A stretch of 64,000 bases of DNA from positions 1,674,001-1,738,000 of the forward strand of contig JABYQQ010000007.1 of assembly GCA_022605405.1 (NCBI GenBank), written 5' to 3'. Source of the stretch: Earliella scabrosa. Lineage: Eukaryota > Basidiomycota > Agaricomycetes > Polyporales > Polyporaceae. Positions 1 through 11,426 of the stretch are shown piece by piece. Positions within the stretch are counted from its first letter, which is position 1, and the number at the start of each line of letters is the position of its first letter. Position numbers and translations under genes: made by a program. Below the pieces are notes generated by a model. It made no database searches. It had not been told where the DNA came from and saw nothing but the letters and a program-made list of their open reading frames with translations.

Positions 1-2
1 AA

Positions 3-176
3 GCGGATCACGCACTCGATGGTGAGCAGTACCCGGTTCGCGTTCGGACGCACATGCGGTGCTTCTGCAAGGAGTGTCAAGCAATCGTCCGGAAGGTGTT
101 GACGGCGATGCGCAAACCTAGTATGAGCCCGACCTATATGGAGGTTGTCGATGAGCGATGGCCGGATGGGGATTGA
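3..176 (+). CDS. C-terminal end of an unidentified protein (5' part outside window)
   Basis: From base 3 one frame stays open for 57 codons to a TGA at 174-176. It contains a cysteine pair in the order CFCKEC followed by a basic helix-like stretch and an acidic tail ending WPDGD. The compact CxCxxC arrangement could bind metal, but this fragment is too short to assign a family. There is no start in the window, so the gene must begin upstream or this is a last exon. The overlapping frame at 145-600 has a longer open stretch but no recognisable protein. Low confidence that it is coding. Confidence 0.35.
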   Translation, partial: ADHALDGEQYPVRVRTHMRCFCKECQAIVRKVLTAMRKPSMSPTYMEVVDERWPDGD

Positions 177-675
177 AGAGAGTGCTGACATTGTCCCACT
201 TCTCAGCAAAGCGCAAAGGCGCGATGCGCTCCATTATCTTGCAGAGACCCCTGACCAGCGACATGTCTGCGGAGGTTATGTTGTGACCGTGCGCGAGTTG
301 ACGAGGACACGAAATACGTCGAAATTCGAGGTGCCAAGGCAAGGAGCACTTCACGCGCGACGCGTCACCATGCGTGGGGCAGCATGTGTGCGCGTGACGC
401 GACGCGTCCTGGGAACTTGGAGGCGCGCGAGAAGCGATGACGCGATGGTCCTGGAGAGGATCGGTGACAGAGTTGGCGGATTGCTCAGCAACAAACCCTC
501 CAAGCACAATTGCGCCAGTGGCCATCGATGTCGATGCTCCCTAGTCTATTTAGAGGCCTCAAAGCGTGGGTCACGCCCCGCCCGCCACCAGACCCAGTAA
601 GCCTCTTCTCGCCCACCACCTCCAGCCACGGCGTCCGCATCTTCATCCAACCCTTCTCCTCTTCAGCTCAGAATC
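177..675. other. Intergenic region upstream of glutaredoxin
   Basis: About 500 bp without a supported gene. Two copies of the hexamer ACGCGT lie at 360-365 and 402-407, both in a CGACGCGTC context; this is the core of the MluI cell-cycle box known from yeasts. Its use here is inference only. The last 80 bp before the glutaredoxin ATG are C/T-rich, as is usual for fungal 5' leaders. Confidence 0.4.
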
Positions 676-1149
676 ATGGCCGTCAAGGATCTCGTTGAGG
701 TTAGCTTTGTCTCTATCCCATGTTGCCATCTCAAATATAACGCATGCACTGCTAGAACACCATCTCCGAGAACAAGATTGCGATTTTCTCGAAGTCCTAC
801 TGCCCATACTGCAGGCGTGCCAAGGCTCTGCTTACCTCCAAGTTCCCGGATACTCAGACCAAGATCTTGGAGTGCGTATATGTGTCTCTATATCGTCTTC
901 TGCAGCTCATGACGCACATTCATTAGGCTTGACGAGATCGACGATGGCAGTGCCATTCAGGATTACCTCCAGGAGAAGACTGGTCAGCGTACCGTGCCTA
1001 ACATCTTCATTAGTGGGTTTTCCACACATACGAGAGCAACTGGTATGACCGCTCACAATGAACAAATAGACCAGAAGCATGTTGGGGGCTGCGACGCCGT
1101 TGTCGGTCTCGACTCCCAGGGCAAGCTCGCTGCGCTCGTCTCGGCGTAA
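676..1149 (+). CDS. GRX1: Dithiol glutaredoxin (CPYC active site)
   Basis: Small cytosolic thiol oxidoreductase that reduces disulfides and glutathione mixed disulfides using glutathione. Four exons join in frame: 676-699, 756-871, 927-1012 and 1070-1149, giving 101 residues, the normal length for a classical glutaredoxin. Visible family marks are the CPYC active site early in exon 2, the TVPNIFI cis-proline segment, and the GGCD glutathione-binding motif after NQKHV in the last exon. Phases agree at all three introns. The CPYC site makes it a class I dithiol enzyme rather than a monothiol CGFS type. The ATG at 676 is the first in frame and lies after a pyrimidine-rich leader. Confidence 0.93.
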
Positions 1150-1501
1150 GCGGCTCGTACCATATCATTACCTTCCACTTGTTTGACGTCGGATGCCCTG
1201 CATAGTGAATCTGTATCTCGTCTGTAGTGAACCGGAGAAATAGATTGTAACATACACATACATATGCAAGAAGTGGTCAGGCACGCATACATAGTAGTAG
1301 TTGAGGTGTCGTGATGAGAATGGGCGCCGATGCCAAACAGCAAACGCCAAATCTTGGCACTAAGGCCGCCACTGTTCCTTTCCTCTAGCCACACCTGCCT
1401 TCATCCTTTCTGAGCTGCTGTGACCTCAATTAATTGCACTCCGATTTGTGCTCCAGACCGCTGCAACGAGGCTTGCAAATTGACTAGTTGGTTCAATACT
1501 G
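1150..1501. other. Glutaredoxin 3' flank / CstF-like gene promoter
   Basis: About 350 bp between two genes on the same strand. I checked it for a missing RRM exon belonging to the next gene (RNP1/RNP2-type motifs) and saw none. No TATA box or repeat stands out. Confidence 0.4.
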
Positions 1502-2492
1502 ATGGCCGCTCCAGCCTTGCCCGAGGAGCAGTTATTGGAACTGCTGCTCACCCTCAAGGTCTGTAAGTGGGATAATGTCGGCCAGGTTGATTCATAGGCC
1601 GACTCTTCACCATGCACAGAGAACGACCCCCAACGAGGCGAGAACTATCCTCAATTCTCAACCACAAATAGCATATGCACTCATGTCCGTGATGGTGAAC
1701 ATCAATGCAGTGAAAATGGAGGTAGTCCAGGTGCGTGCTCATACCCAAGTCCGTCCGCACGTGTGTTAAGGGTGAGCGCCTGGTGAGCGCAGGACATACT
1801 TGCAAAGTATGGTGCACCCTCAGCCCCGTCTGCGGCCTCAGTAGCCCCTGCACCCGTAATACCCCCACAACCCCCGTCGGCCATTCCCCCACATATGCAA
1901 GCGCAGATGCCTCCTCGCGGCGGTACGCCAACATATCCTCCACATGGCCCTCAAGGAGGATATCCTCCGCCAAATTATCCAGGTGGTCCACCTCCACCGC
2001 CTACTGGTCCCGGAGGGCAAGGGCGTGGCTACAGCACGCCACCCCCCGCTCCAGGACAAGTCCCTGGCTTCGCTTCGCCGGCTGCTCCTGGGCTCTCTCA
2101 CGGACCAGGGCCACACGGGCAACCTCCACCTCATGTACCCCCGCATGCACCACCACCACAGCGTATGGCGCATGTCCCACCACCGCCTGCTGGCCCGGCT
2201 GCGCCGGTGCTTCCTGAGGCACTTGCTGCGCTGCCGGAGGAACAGAAGGTGAGTGTGTTCACAGGGACACACGATCGCTCGAGGACATGAGCTCGGGCTC
2301 AAACATGAAAATCTGCAGGCGTTGATCATGCGTGTCATTGTAATGTCAAGAGAGGAGGTTTACCAGATGCCGCCAGCGGAACGGGAGAATATCATCAAGC
2401 TCGTGCGTTTTTGCGTTCTTCTCTTACCAAAGCGCAAAATTCTAACCGGGGGCTGCTCTCACAAGCGTACGACCCTGGGGCTACCTATCTAG
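1502..2492 (+). CDS. CstF-64/Rna15-like hinge protein lacking an RRM
   Basis: Probable mRNA 3'-end processing factor. Five exons (1502-1558, 1620-1730, 1808-2248, 2319-2402, 2466-2492) join in frame to 239 residues. Residues about 5-56 match the CSTF2 hinge that binds CstF-77: EEQLLELLLTLK, then NEARTILNSQPQIAYAL across intron 1. A long Pro/Gly-rich linker follows, and then the CSTF2 C-terminal helical domain (ALIMRVIVMSREEV, QMPPAERENII). In typical CstF-64 or Rna15 an RRM of about 80 residues precedes the hinge; here the protein starts at the hinge. Plant ESP1 is a known CstF-64-like protein without an RRM, so a regulatory or competing form is possible. A full-length paralog may exist elsewhere, or a distant upstream exon may have been missed. 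Confidence 0.82.
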
Positions 2493-3017
2493 ATGCCGAT
2501 GCTCCGTACAGGCGATGTGGGCCGTACGAGTGCTCACGCGTACAACGTGCTGGCGTTCAAGATCCTCGAGGCCGGACACCTGACTTGTCTCCCATTCTAC
2601 CAATGACACGACAAGTCGCGGAGTGGACACGGAGTTCGCCCGTTTTCGAACCCGGCTTTGTCTCGGGACCCAGACGTACTGGTGGTCTTCTGTCGAACGC
2701 GTCGAGTGCCGCACCTGTGTACGTAGTCAGTCTCCAGCAAAGTAACGCACTTCGTGCGTTGTACATCTGTGACGTGACAACATGTCGAGATTGGTTGACG
2801 CGTGGGTTTGTCATCATGTTGGTGACCTGACCCTCGCAGCTGCGTGATGAAACTTGAAGCTTGAAGCTCGAGCCTCGAGGCTATGTGTGAGCGAGCGCCC
2901 GTGCTACTTGGACGCGCCGTCGTGTATCACTACCAAATATAGCAACCCATCTCTTGACCTACACGCCGGCGTCGACGGTGTCGTCTCTCTGCCGTTTCTT
3001 CCTGTGTCTCTTCCGCT
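2493..3017. other. Intergenic region, nothing recognised
   Basis: Short open frames on both strands look like chance. A segment near 2640-2670 resembles a T-arm on the minus strand, but no cloverleaf can be built around it. The last 100 bp are the 5' leader of the beta-COP gene. Confidence 0.4.
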
Positions 3018-6000
3018 ATGGCATCGGCTGAAGCATCCTGCTATACCCTGGTCTTTGATGATCCCTCTGAGACACCCACGACCCAGGAACTCCGCTCTGC
3101 GCTGCAGAAGGGATCGGACGAGGTCAAGTTTGACACGTTGCGCAAAATCATAGTGTCTACGATCAATGGTAACCCGCAGGTGTGTCTCGTTATGATTCAA
3201 AGGCTGGAGACTAGAGACTTACTGTATGCGCCGTGTGCGTGAAAACTAAAGCCCCAACTGTTGATGCCAATCATCCAATATGTCATGCCCTCGCGAAACA
3301 AGCAGCTGAAGAAGCTGCTGCACTTCTACTGGGAGGTGTGTCCCAAGTATGACGATAATGGGAAGCTGAAGCAGGAGATGATTCTCGTGGTGTGAGTAGT
3401 ATCAACCAAACCTTGTGCACGTCCCTACTAATGTTCATGAAGGAATGCTATCCGTAATGACCTTGTGAGTACCCGTCCCTCGCGCCGAAACATACCTTTT
3501 GACTTCGGAACATATAGCAACATCCAAACGAGTATATCCGTGGCGCGACCCTCCGATTCCTTCAAAAGATCTCCAAGGACGCAGAACTGCTTGAGCCGCT
3601 GATCCCCACCTGCCGCGCATGTCTCGAGCACCGACACTCGTACGTCCGCAAGAACGCCGTCTTTGCTGTACACTCGATCTACCGCGAGTTCGAGCACCTC
3701 ATTCCCGACGCGCCCGAGCTCATTCAAACGTTCCTTGCCGCGGAATCCGACGCGACGTGCAAGCGCAATGCATTCGTCTTTCTCGCGCAGTGCGCAATGC
3801 CCAAGGCGGTCGAGTACATCCTGCAAGTCTTCGATCAGATTCCGGGTATGGACGAGCTGCTGCAGATGAGCATTATTGAGGTGATCAGGTTGGATTGCAA
3901 GCAGGAGACAACTCATAAGGTGAGTAGTCATTGGTCTTCTGGTACGGTAGATCGAGAAGAAATGATACCATGTCCTCATTCCCAAGGCTCGCTATATCCT
4001 CCTCATCTCTGAACTGCTTAACGCTTCCTCGCATGCAGTCAAGTATGAAGCTGCGACCACCCTCACTTCGCTCACGCAAAACCCGGCTGCTGTGAAGGGT
4101 GCGTGAAGCTTTGTGTTTGACTCACATAGTTTCTCGTGCTGATTGTATGCGCATTCAGCTGCCGCGTCGTGCTACATCAGCCTCGTCCAGAAGGAGTCTG
4201 ACAACAACGCGAAGCTCATCGTCCTCGACCGCCTCGATGCCCTCCGCTCTAAGCATGGCCACGTTCTTGACCCTCTCATCATGGATGTTTTGCAGATCCT
4301 CTCGAGGTATGACGAGCTTTGCTTCCTGGTTCATCCGAAGTTTGACCGTTGGGTATAGCAGTGCCGACCTCGAGGTCCGCCGGAAAGCTATCAGCATTGT
4401 GCTCAGCCTCACCTCCAGCCGCAACGTCGAGGACGTCGTTCTGTTCTTCAAGAAGCAGCTACAAAGGACGCAGGATCAAGAGTTCGAGAAGGCGCCAGAG
4501 TACAGGCAGCTTCTCATTCAGTCCATCCACGTATGCGCGATCAAGTTCTCCGAGGTTGCCGCGAGCGTTGTGCACGCGCTCATGGACTTCCTTGGGGACT
4601 CCAACAACCCGTCCGCCCTTGACGTCGTCGCGTTTGTCCGCGAGGTCGTGGAGAAGTTCCCCCAGCTGCGGCGCACGATCTGCGAGAAGCTCATCCAGAC
4701 CCTCTCCGAGATCAAGTCGGGCAAAGTCTACCGTGGGGTGCTCTGGATCCTCGGAGAGTACGCCGAGAACGTGCAGGAGATCCAGGACATCTTCCGTGAG
4801 CTTCGCAAGGTGCTCGGCGAGATCCCGATCCTCGCGTCGGAACAACGGCTGTTGGAGGAGGCGAGCGCGGAGGATGGCGAGGAGAAGAAGGATGAGGTCA
4901 AGACCGAGAGCTCGAAGCCGAAGGTGCTGGCTGATGGTACCTATGCCACTGAGACCGCGTTCACCAGCGTCTCAAGCGCACGCTTGGAGGCTGTGAAAGC
5001 AGCTGCGAAGCCCCCGCTCAGAGGTACGTATGCCTCTGCCACGCCTCTCGAGCCGTATCTCACAGTACATGCGTAGCTCTCATCCTGGGCGGCGACTTCT
5101 TCACTGGTTCCGTCCTCGCATCCGCATTGACCAAGCTCGTCCTGCGGTACTCTGAGGTTGGGAGCGATAAGCGGAAATGTAACGCTCTCCGCGCTGAGGT
5201 TGGTGTCTTGAGAAATTCTCGCCAGCAATTGCCTGACGTCGACAATTGCGCAGGCTATGCTCATCATGGCTTCCGTCATTCGCGTGGGCCAGTCCAAGTT
5301 TGTGACTGTTCCCATCGATGAGGACTCGACGGAGCGCATCATGAACTGCATCCAGACTCTCAGTGAGCTGGAATCAGCGCGTCCGGTCCACCAGATCTTC
5401 CTGCACGACACAAAAGCAGCCTATTCCAAGATGGTTGCCGCTCAAGAGGTTCGTTATCTCCGGTTCAAGAGCATTTATGTCCCTATTCTCACCCCGTGGC
5501 TTGCAGAAGAAGGCCGCGGAGAAGAAGGAATCGGAGCAGGCCAAGGCCGCAATTGTCCAGGTCGACGACTTGCTCACCTTCCGCCAGTTCTCGAAGAAGG
5601 CCGCCGATGACGTTGTAGACGTAAGTGTGCTTCCTCGACCTTGTTTTGTGGCACAACTTAGTTGCGTTCGCAGGACTCGGAGGATGTGAACCGCGCTACG
5701 GGTGCTGGCGAGGTCACCGAGGACTTCATCTCGAACCTTAGCCGGATCTCTCAGCTTACCGGTTTCTCCGACCCCATCTATGCCGAGGCCTATGTCAAGG
5801 TCCACGGATTCGACATCTCCCTTGGTAAGTTGCTCCGCTCCTCCCTACGTGACGCTGCTGACATCATGCACTACTCAAGATGTCTTGCTTGTCAACCAGA
5901 CTGCTGACACCCTGCAAAACCTGTGCCTCGACTTCGCAACCCTGGGTGATCTCAAGCTTGTCGAGCGGCCTTCATTGTACACGATCGCGCCCCACAGCTT

Positions 6001-6721
6001 CCAGAGCATCAAGGCAACTATCAAGGTTTCATCGACCGAGACCGGTGTAATCTTCGGTAGCATTCTCTGGGAGGGTCCCGGGATGGCGGAGCAATGCGTC
6101 ATCCTGAACGACATCCACATTGACATCATGGACTACATCAAGCCCGCGTACTGCACGGAGCAGCAGGCAAGTGTCAAAATCACTCTGAGAAGAAGTCGTA
6201 GCTCAATGCTCCTCGTGTTCACAGTTCCGTAGCATGTGGACAGAGTTCGAGTGGGAGAACCGTGTGAACGTCACGACCACTATCTCGTAAGCTGCAGCCA
6301 TATATGCGCATCTTCCATATCTGATGGGCTTCTAGGGACCCGAGGGAATACCTCCATCATGTCATGAAGGCGACGAACATGTCATGTCTGACACCAGAAG
6401 GCGCTCTGTCTGGCGATTGTGACTTCTTGTCTGCGAACATGTATGCGAGAAGCTTATTCGGTGAGTCTTCTTGGATTGGGTTGTGCTATCGCTCCTCACT
6501 CACCATGTCCTTGCAGGCGAGGATGCATTGGCGAACCTCAGCGTTGAGCGAACGGAGGGCGGCACCATCACTGGACATGTACGGATACGGAGTAAAACGC
6601 AAGGCATTGCTCTGTCCTTGGGTGACAGGATCACCATGGGTACGTTTCCCCTCTGTTGGTTCCCATGGTCGATAGCTGACGTACGTCTGCAGCGCAAAAG
6701 GACAACAAGCCTCCTGTATAG
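3018..6721 (+). CDS. SEC26: Coatomer subunit beta (beta-COP)
   Basis: Subunit of the COPI coat that drives retrograde Golgi-to-ER and intra-Golgi vesicle transport. About a dozen exons build a protein of about 950 residues, equal to yeast Sec26 and human beta-COP. The N-terminal adaptin-like HEAT solenoid is seen in exons at 3018-4090 ([40 protein letters not shown]) and in a long exon at about 4360-5024. An acidic/basic linker (EDGEEKKDE) separates it from the C-terminal appendage domain at about 5700-6650 ([25 protein letters not shown]). The last exon is tiny and ends QKDNKPPV at the TAG 6719-6721. The start follows a pyrimidine-rich leader. Single essential gene in most fungi; no sign of damage. 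Confidence 0.95.
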
Positions 6722-6872
6722 ATTCTGTTGTATTGAGCGCTATAATATATTGGATCCTCTTCGCCTCACACAGTCTCCGCACGGAGACGCTCCGATTGCA
6801 AATCAAATTCTGATATGCACTTTGAACCTAACGCCTCACACCAGTCTCGCGGTCCATCTGCATCCTCCACCG

Positions 6873-8911
6873 ATGCCTAGCCGAAGCTCAGATGTATCCG
6901 ATGACAGGGAGAAAGGACTGCAAGTTGAAGTTGCGAGTGCAGTATCACCATCACATCTGGCTCCAGAAGATGCTTTGGTGAAACGGTACGGACGGTTCGG
7001 GCCTTTCCTCGCCAAGTTGTTCGCGAGCGGAGTGGAGGCGAGAGGCGTCGAACGCGTACCGGAGGACCAACGCGAGACCAAGAACATGTGGAACAAGTGA
7101 GTGCACACTATCACCCACCGCCTGCCCCGTGCTCACGGATTGGAAACCAGTCTGTTCATGTGGTGGTCAGTGAACACCGGGCTGACAACGATCCCGATTG
7201 GCACCTTGGGTCAGGCCTTCTTCTCCCTAACGCTACCGTGAGTAGACCACCACTTTTAAGTTGTTGACCCCCGCCAACTGGTTTGTGCAGACATGCCGTC
7301 GCTACGATCATGTGCTTTGGCACGTTGGGCGCGATCGCAACAGCGTTCGTCAGCACCCTAGGGCCGAAGACGGGCTTGCGCACAATGACCATAACTCGCT
7401 TCAGCTCGGGCTACGTGGGTGGCACCATCTACGCTGTTCTCAACATTCTCACTCAGTGAGTCCCACCTCGTCCATGTCACATAGATATATGATGTGACCG
7501 AACCCCCTTGTCTCTCTCCCGTGCGTCCAATACCAGGTTGGGGTTCTCCGTGGCGGCAGTCATCCTGGGCGGCCAAACACTCGCGTCCGTCAATCCTGGG
7601 ACGCTTCCACTCGTCGTGGGCATCATCATCATTGGTGTGCTCAGCTTGGTCCCATGCTTCGTGGGGTACCACTACGTGCATTACTACGAGCGGTATGCAT
7701 GGATCGCGATATCCATCATCATGCTGTTCCTCTGGGGACTAGGAGGGCATGCCGGGTTCGACATCGATGCTCAGAGGCCGCTGGAAGACACGGGTAGGGC
7801 GCTCTCAGCGAATATCCTGAAGTTCGGAGGCATCGTCTTTGGTTCCTTCAACGTACGTACACATGCGTTCTGCGCGCAATGGGCCATTCCAGCGAGACTG
7901 ACCTCTTATGGGACGAACGTGTGGTAGTGGGCTCCGATCGCAGCAGACTACAATTGTCGGCTTCCAGTGGACACCTCGAGCACGAAGGTGTTCCTCCTAA
8001 CCTTCTTCGGCATCTGGACCCCGATCTGCTTCGTCGAGATCCTTGGTGCAGCGTTGATGACCATCTCGAATCCGGCATACACAACAGCGTACGCCGATGG
8101 CAGCACCGCAGGCCTCATCGCCCAAGTCTTCGCCCCCTGGGGAGGCTTCGGAAAGTTCCTCATGGTCCTACTCGGACTCTCAGTGGTGTACGTACGTGCC
8201 GTGCGGTGTGCCTGCGGGCCCTCATTCAGGTTGAACGTTGACCGATGCCGCTGCTAATCGATTGTCTGATCTGCAGCGCGAACAACATCCCGACCACCTA
8301 CAGCGCGGGGCTCGCCATGCAGTCACTTGGCCGCCCGTTCGCCCTCGTGCCGCGCTTCGTCTGGACGACCCTCGCGTTCGTCGCCTACACCGTCGCGGGC
8401 GTCGCCGGCCGCGAGCACTTTGCGGAGATCCTCTCCAACTTCCTCAGCATCCTCTCTTACTGGACCGCCTTCTTCGTGGTCATCGTCGCCGAGGAACACT
8501 TCCTCTTCCGTCGTGCTGGCGGGACGCTCGGCGGGTACAATCTCGACGACTGGGATCGCCCTTCACGGTCAGTACAGTCAGCATCACGGTGCATACGACT
8601 CCCAATAATCACGAGGTTCCGAACTGTAGGTTGCCAGTAGGCGTCGCGGGCGTTCTCGGAGGGTGCTGCGGGGTAGCCGGGGCAGTCGTGGGGATGTCGG
8701 AGGTATGGTACACGGGTCCCATCGGCCAAGAAGCGGGCTCTGGGCTCGGTAACGGTGCCGACTTGGGCTTCGAGGTGAGCCTGTTCTGTGCTGCCTCGCT
8801 TCCACACCGACGCTCACTCGACCGGGTACCTGCCCATAGCTCGCTGCAGCTTTTGCTGGGGTGGCGTACCCGCCACTGCGGTGGCTCGAGATTCGTCTGA
8901 CGGGGAGATAG
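6873..8911 (+). CDS. NCS1 family purine-cytosine permease, copy 1
   Basis: Plasma-membrane nucleobase:proton symporter of the FCY2 (purine/cytosine) branch of NCS1. About eight exons give roughly 510 residues with about 12 hydrophobic segments. The soluble N-terminus carries the [12 protein letters not shown] and [15 protein letters not shown] segments typical of Fcy2-like proteins. They are followed by [18 protein letters not shown] in the first membrane segment, [22 protein letters not shown] (substrate-site region) and the C-terminal LNxDDWDRP-like loop ([13 protein letters not shown]). Only about 150 bp separate it from SEC26. Copy 2 follows head to tail. Substrate choice among adenine, guanine, hypoxanthine and cytosine cannot be told from sequence alone. 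Confidence 0.93.
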
Positions 8912-9092
8912 CGCGACGACGCCGGAAAGGTCGTGTTGTTCTGAGCGTTATCATTGTGGATCCCTTTTCTAGTATGTCGACCGAATCTCCGCATTGAGAC
9001 ACTTCGATTGCAAAAATAGCCGGGGATGCCGTATGGACCAGAACCAAGCGCGTCACGACTGCCGTCTCTTCAACCTTCTGCATCCTCCACTG

Positions 9093-11116
9093 ATGTCTGC
9101 TCCAAGTTCAAATGGGTCCCATGACAGGGAGAAGGGCCTGCAAGCTGAACGTCCTGGTGAAATGTCGCCATCACCCTTCACTGACTTGGCTCCGGAAGAT
9201 GCGTTGGTTAAACGCTACGGGAGGTTCGGACCTGTCCTCGCCAAACTTTTCGCGAGTGGGGTGGAAGCAAGGGGCGTCGAACGTGTACCAGAGGACCAAC
9301 GTGAGACCAAGAACATGTGGAACAAGTCAGTAAGCTGTCAGTTATCATTTACTACTGGCCCTCTGAACGGAGTCTAGTCTGTTGATGTGGTGGTCGGTGA
9401 ACACTGTGCTCACAACGATACCGATCGGCACCTTGGGCCAGGCGTTCTTCACGCTGACGCTGCCGTGAGTGGGTTACTTTTTCCCAGTCGTTGATCCTTG
9501 CTCAGTGGCTCGCGCAGGCATGCTGTCGCTACGATCCTGTGCTTTGGCGCACTGGGCGGGGTCGCGACAGCGTTCATCAGCACCCTAGGGCCGAAGACGG
9601 GCTTGCGGACCATGATCATAACTCGCTTCAGCTCGGGCTACGTAGGTGGCCCCATATATTCGATTCTCAACATTCTCACTCAGTAAGTCCCCCGTCATGC
9701 GTGCTCACTGTCGACATATCCATGTGCCGAGCCTGACTGTGTCCATTGTCAGATTGGGGTTCTCCGTGACGGCAGTGATTCTGGGTGGTCAAACCCTCGC
9801 GTCCATCAATCCTGGGACGCTCCCGCTCATCGTGGGCATTATCATCATCGGCGTGCTCAGCTTGATTCCATGCTTTGTGGGGTACCACTACGTGCACTAC
9901 TACGAGCGGTATGTGTGGATGGTAATTTCAGTGATCATGGTGTTCCTTTGGGGATTAGGAGGGCACGCCGGATTCGACATCGAACCACAGAGACCAATTG
10001 AGGACACGGGAAGGGCGCTCTCAGCAGACATCCTCACCTTCGGAGGGATCGTGTTTGGATCATTCACCGGCGTACGTACCCGCCCTTCCCGCAAGTAGCC
10101 GTGCACTGAGACTGACTTGCGACATAGTGGGCCCCGATTGCAGCAGACTACAACTGCCGGCTTCCAGCGGACACCTCGAGCACGAAGGTGTTCCTCCTGA
10201 CCTTCTTCGGTCTCTGGTTCCCGATCTGCTTCGTCGAGATTCTCGGGGCAGTGCTCATGACCATCTCGGATACGGCTTACACTCAAGCGTACGCCGATGG
10301 CAGCACCGGAGGCCTCGTCGCCCAGGTGCTCTCCCCCTGGGGAGGCTTCGGAAAGTTTCTGCTAGTTCTACTCGGACTCTCAGTAGTGTAAGTACGTGCC
10401 CACGGCTCTATCGCTAACTTGATATTGTCCGATGTCCGAGTTGCTAAATCGCTTCGCCCGCCCGCCTCCCTCCTCCATCCCGCAGCGCGAACAACATCCC
10501 GAGCACGTACAGCGCAGCGCTCGCGATCCAGTCGCTCGGCCGCCCGTTCGCGCTCGTCCCGCGCTTCGTCTGGACGACCCTCGCGTTCGTCGCGTACACC
10601 GCCGCCGGCGTCGCCGGGCGCGAGCACTTTGCGGAGATCCTCTCCAACTTCCTCAGCATCCTCTCGTACTGGACCGCTTTCTTCGTGGTCATCGTCGCCG
10701 AGGAGCACTTCCTCTTCCGTCGTGCGGACGGGACACTTGGCGGGTACAACCTCGACGACTGGGATCGTCCTTCACGGTCAGTACAGTCGTGCACATCGCG
10801 ACTCCTGATGTTGACGAGGTTCTGACTCGGGACTGTAGGTTGCCGGTAGGCGCCGCCGGCGTGCTCGCAGGGTGCTGTGGGGTCGCCGGAGCTGTCGTGG
10901 GCATGTCGGAGGTGTGGTACACGGGTCCCATCGCCCAGGACGCCGGCGCCGGGCTTGGTGCCGACTTGGGGTTCGAGGTGAGCCTGGTTCTGCACCTTCC
11001 CGCACCGGCGCTTACCTGACCGGTTACCTGTAATCTGTCTACAGCTCGCTGCAGCCTTTACCGGGGTGGCGTACCCGCCGCTGCGGTGGCTCGAGATTCG
11101 TATAACGGGGAGATAG
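9093..11116 (+). CDS. NCS1 family purine-cytosine permease, copy 2
   Basis: Tandem paralog of the gene at 6873-8911, with the same exon order and near-identical exons. All the membrane motifs are present ([40 protein letters not shown]), and it ends in the same PLRWLEIR tail at TAG 11114-11116. Differences are scattered and conservative (IWTPICF versus [15 protein letters not shown] versus ANNIPSTY) with no frameshift or stop, so both copies look functional. The N-terminal 30 residues and the intron sequences differ most. The duplication includes part of the promoter. The two may differ in specificity or regulation. Confidence 0.93.
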
Positions 11117-11426
11117 CCCCGCGACGCCGGTGGTAGTCGTGGCGGCGGCTTGGGCAAGGAGTTCGCTGAAGGTGAACATGTGCATTGTGCTCGAGCTGTG
11201 CCGCACTGGCAGCGTGGGCGAAGAGAACATTCATATCATTAGTCATGTGTGGGTGGCTACGGTATTCTAGCGTGTCGCAAGGAGGGGAATGATGGTGCAC
11301 ATGCCCGGGGTTTCGATCGCCGGCAGACGCACTTCGGTACCGTGACTGGAGGCAGCTAGCAAGGGTGCAGGTTAGGCATGGCTTCGCAGACAACGGACGA
11401 CACAATACATCGCACGTACTCGACGC
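11117..11426. other. Convergent 3' flanks
   Basis: About 310 bp between the end of permease copy 2 and the end of the minus-strand gene that follows. It should contain both 3' untranslated regions. No repeat or RNA gene seen. Confidence 0.4.

Noticed and set aside
2630..2680. T-arm-like sequence suggesting a minus-strand tRNA
   Set aside because: No D-arm, anticodon arm or acceptor pairing can be placed in the right order.
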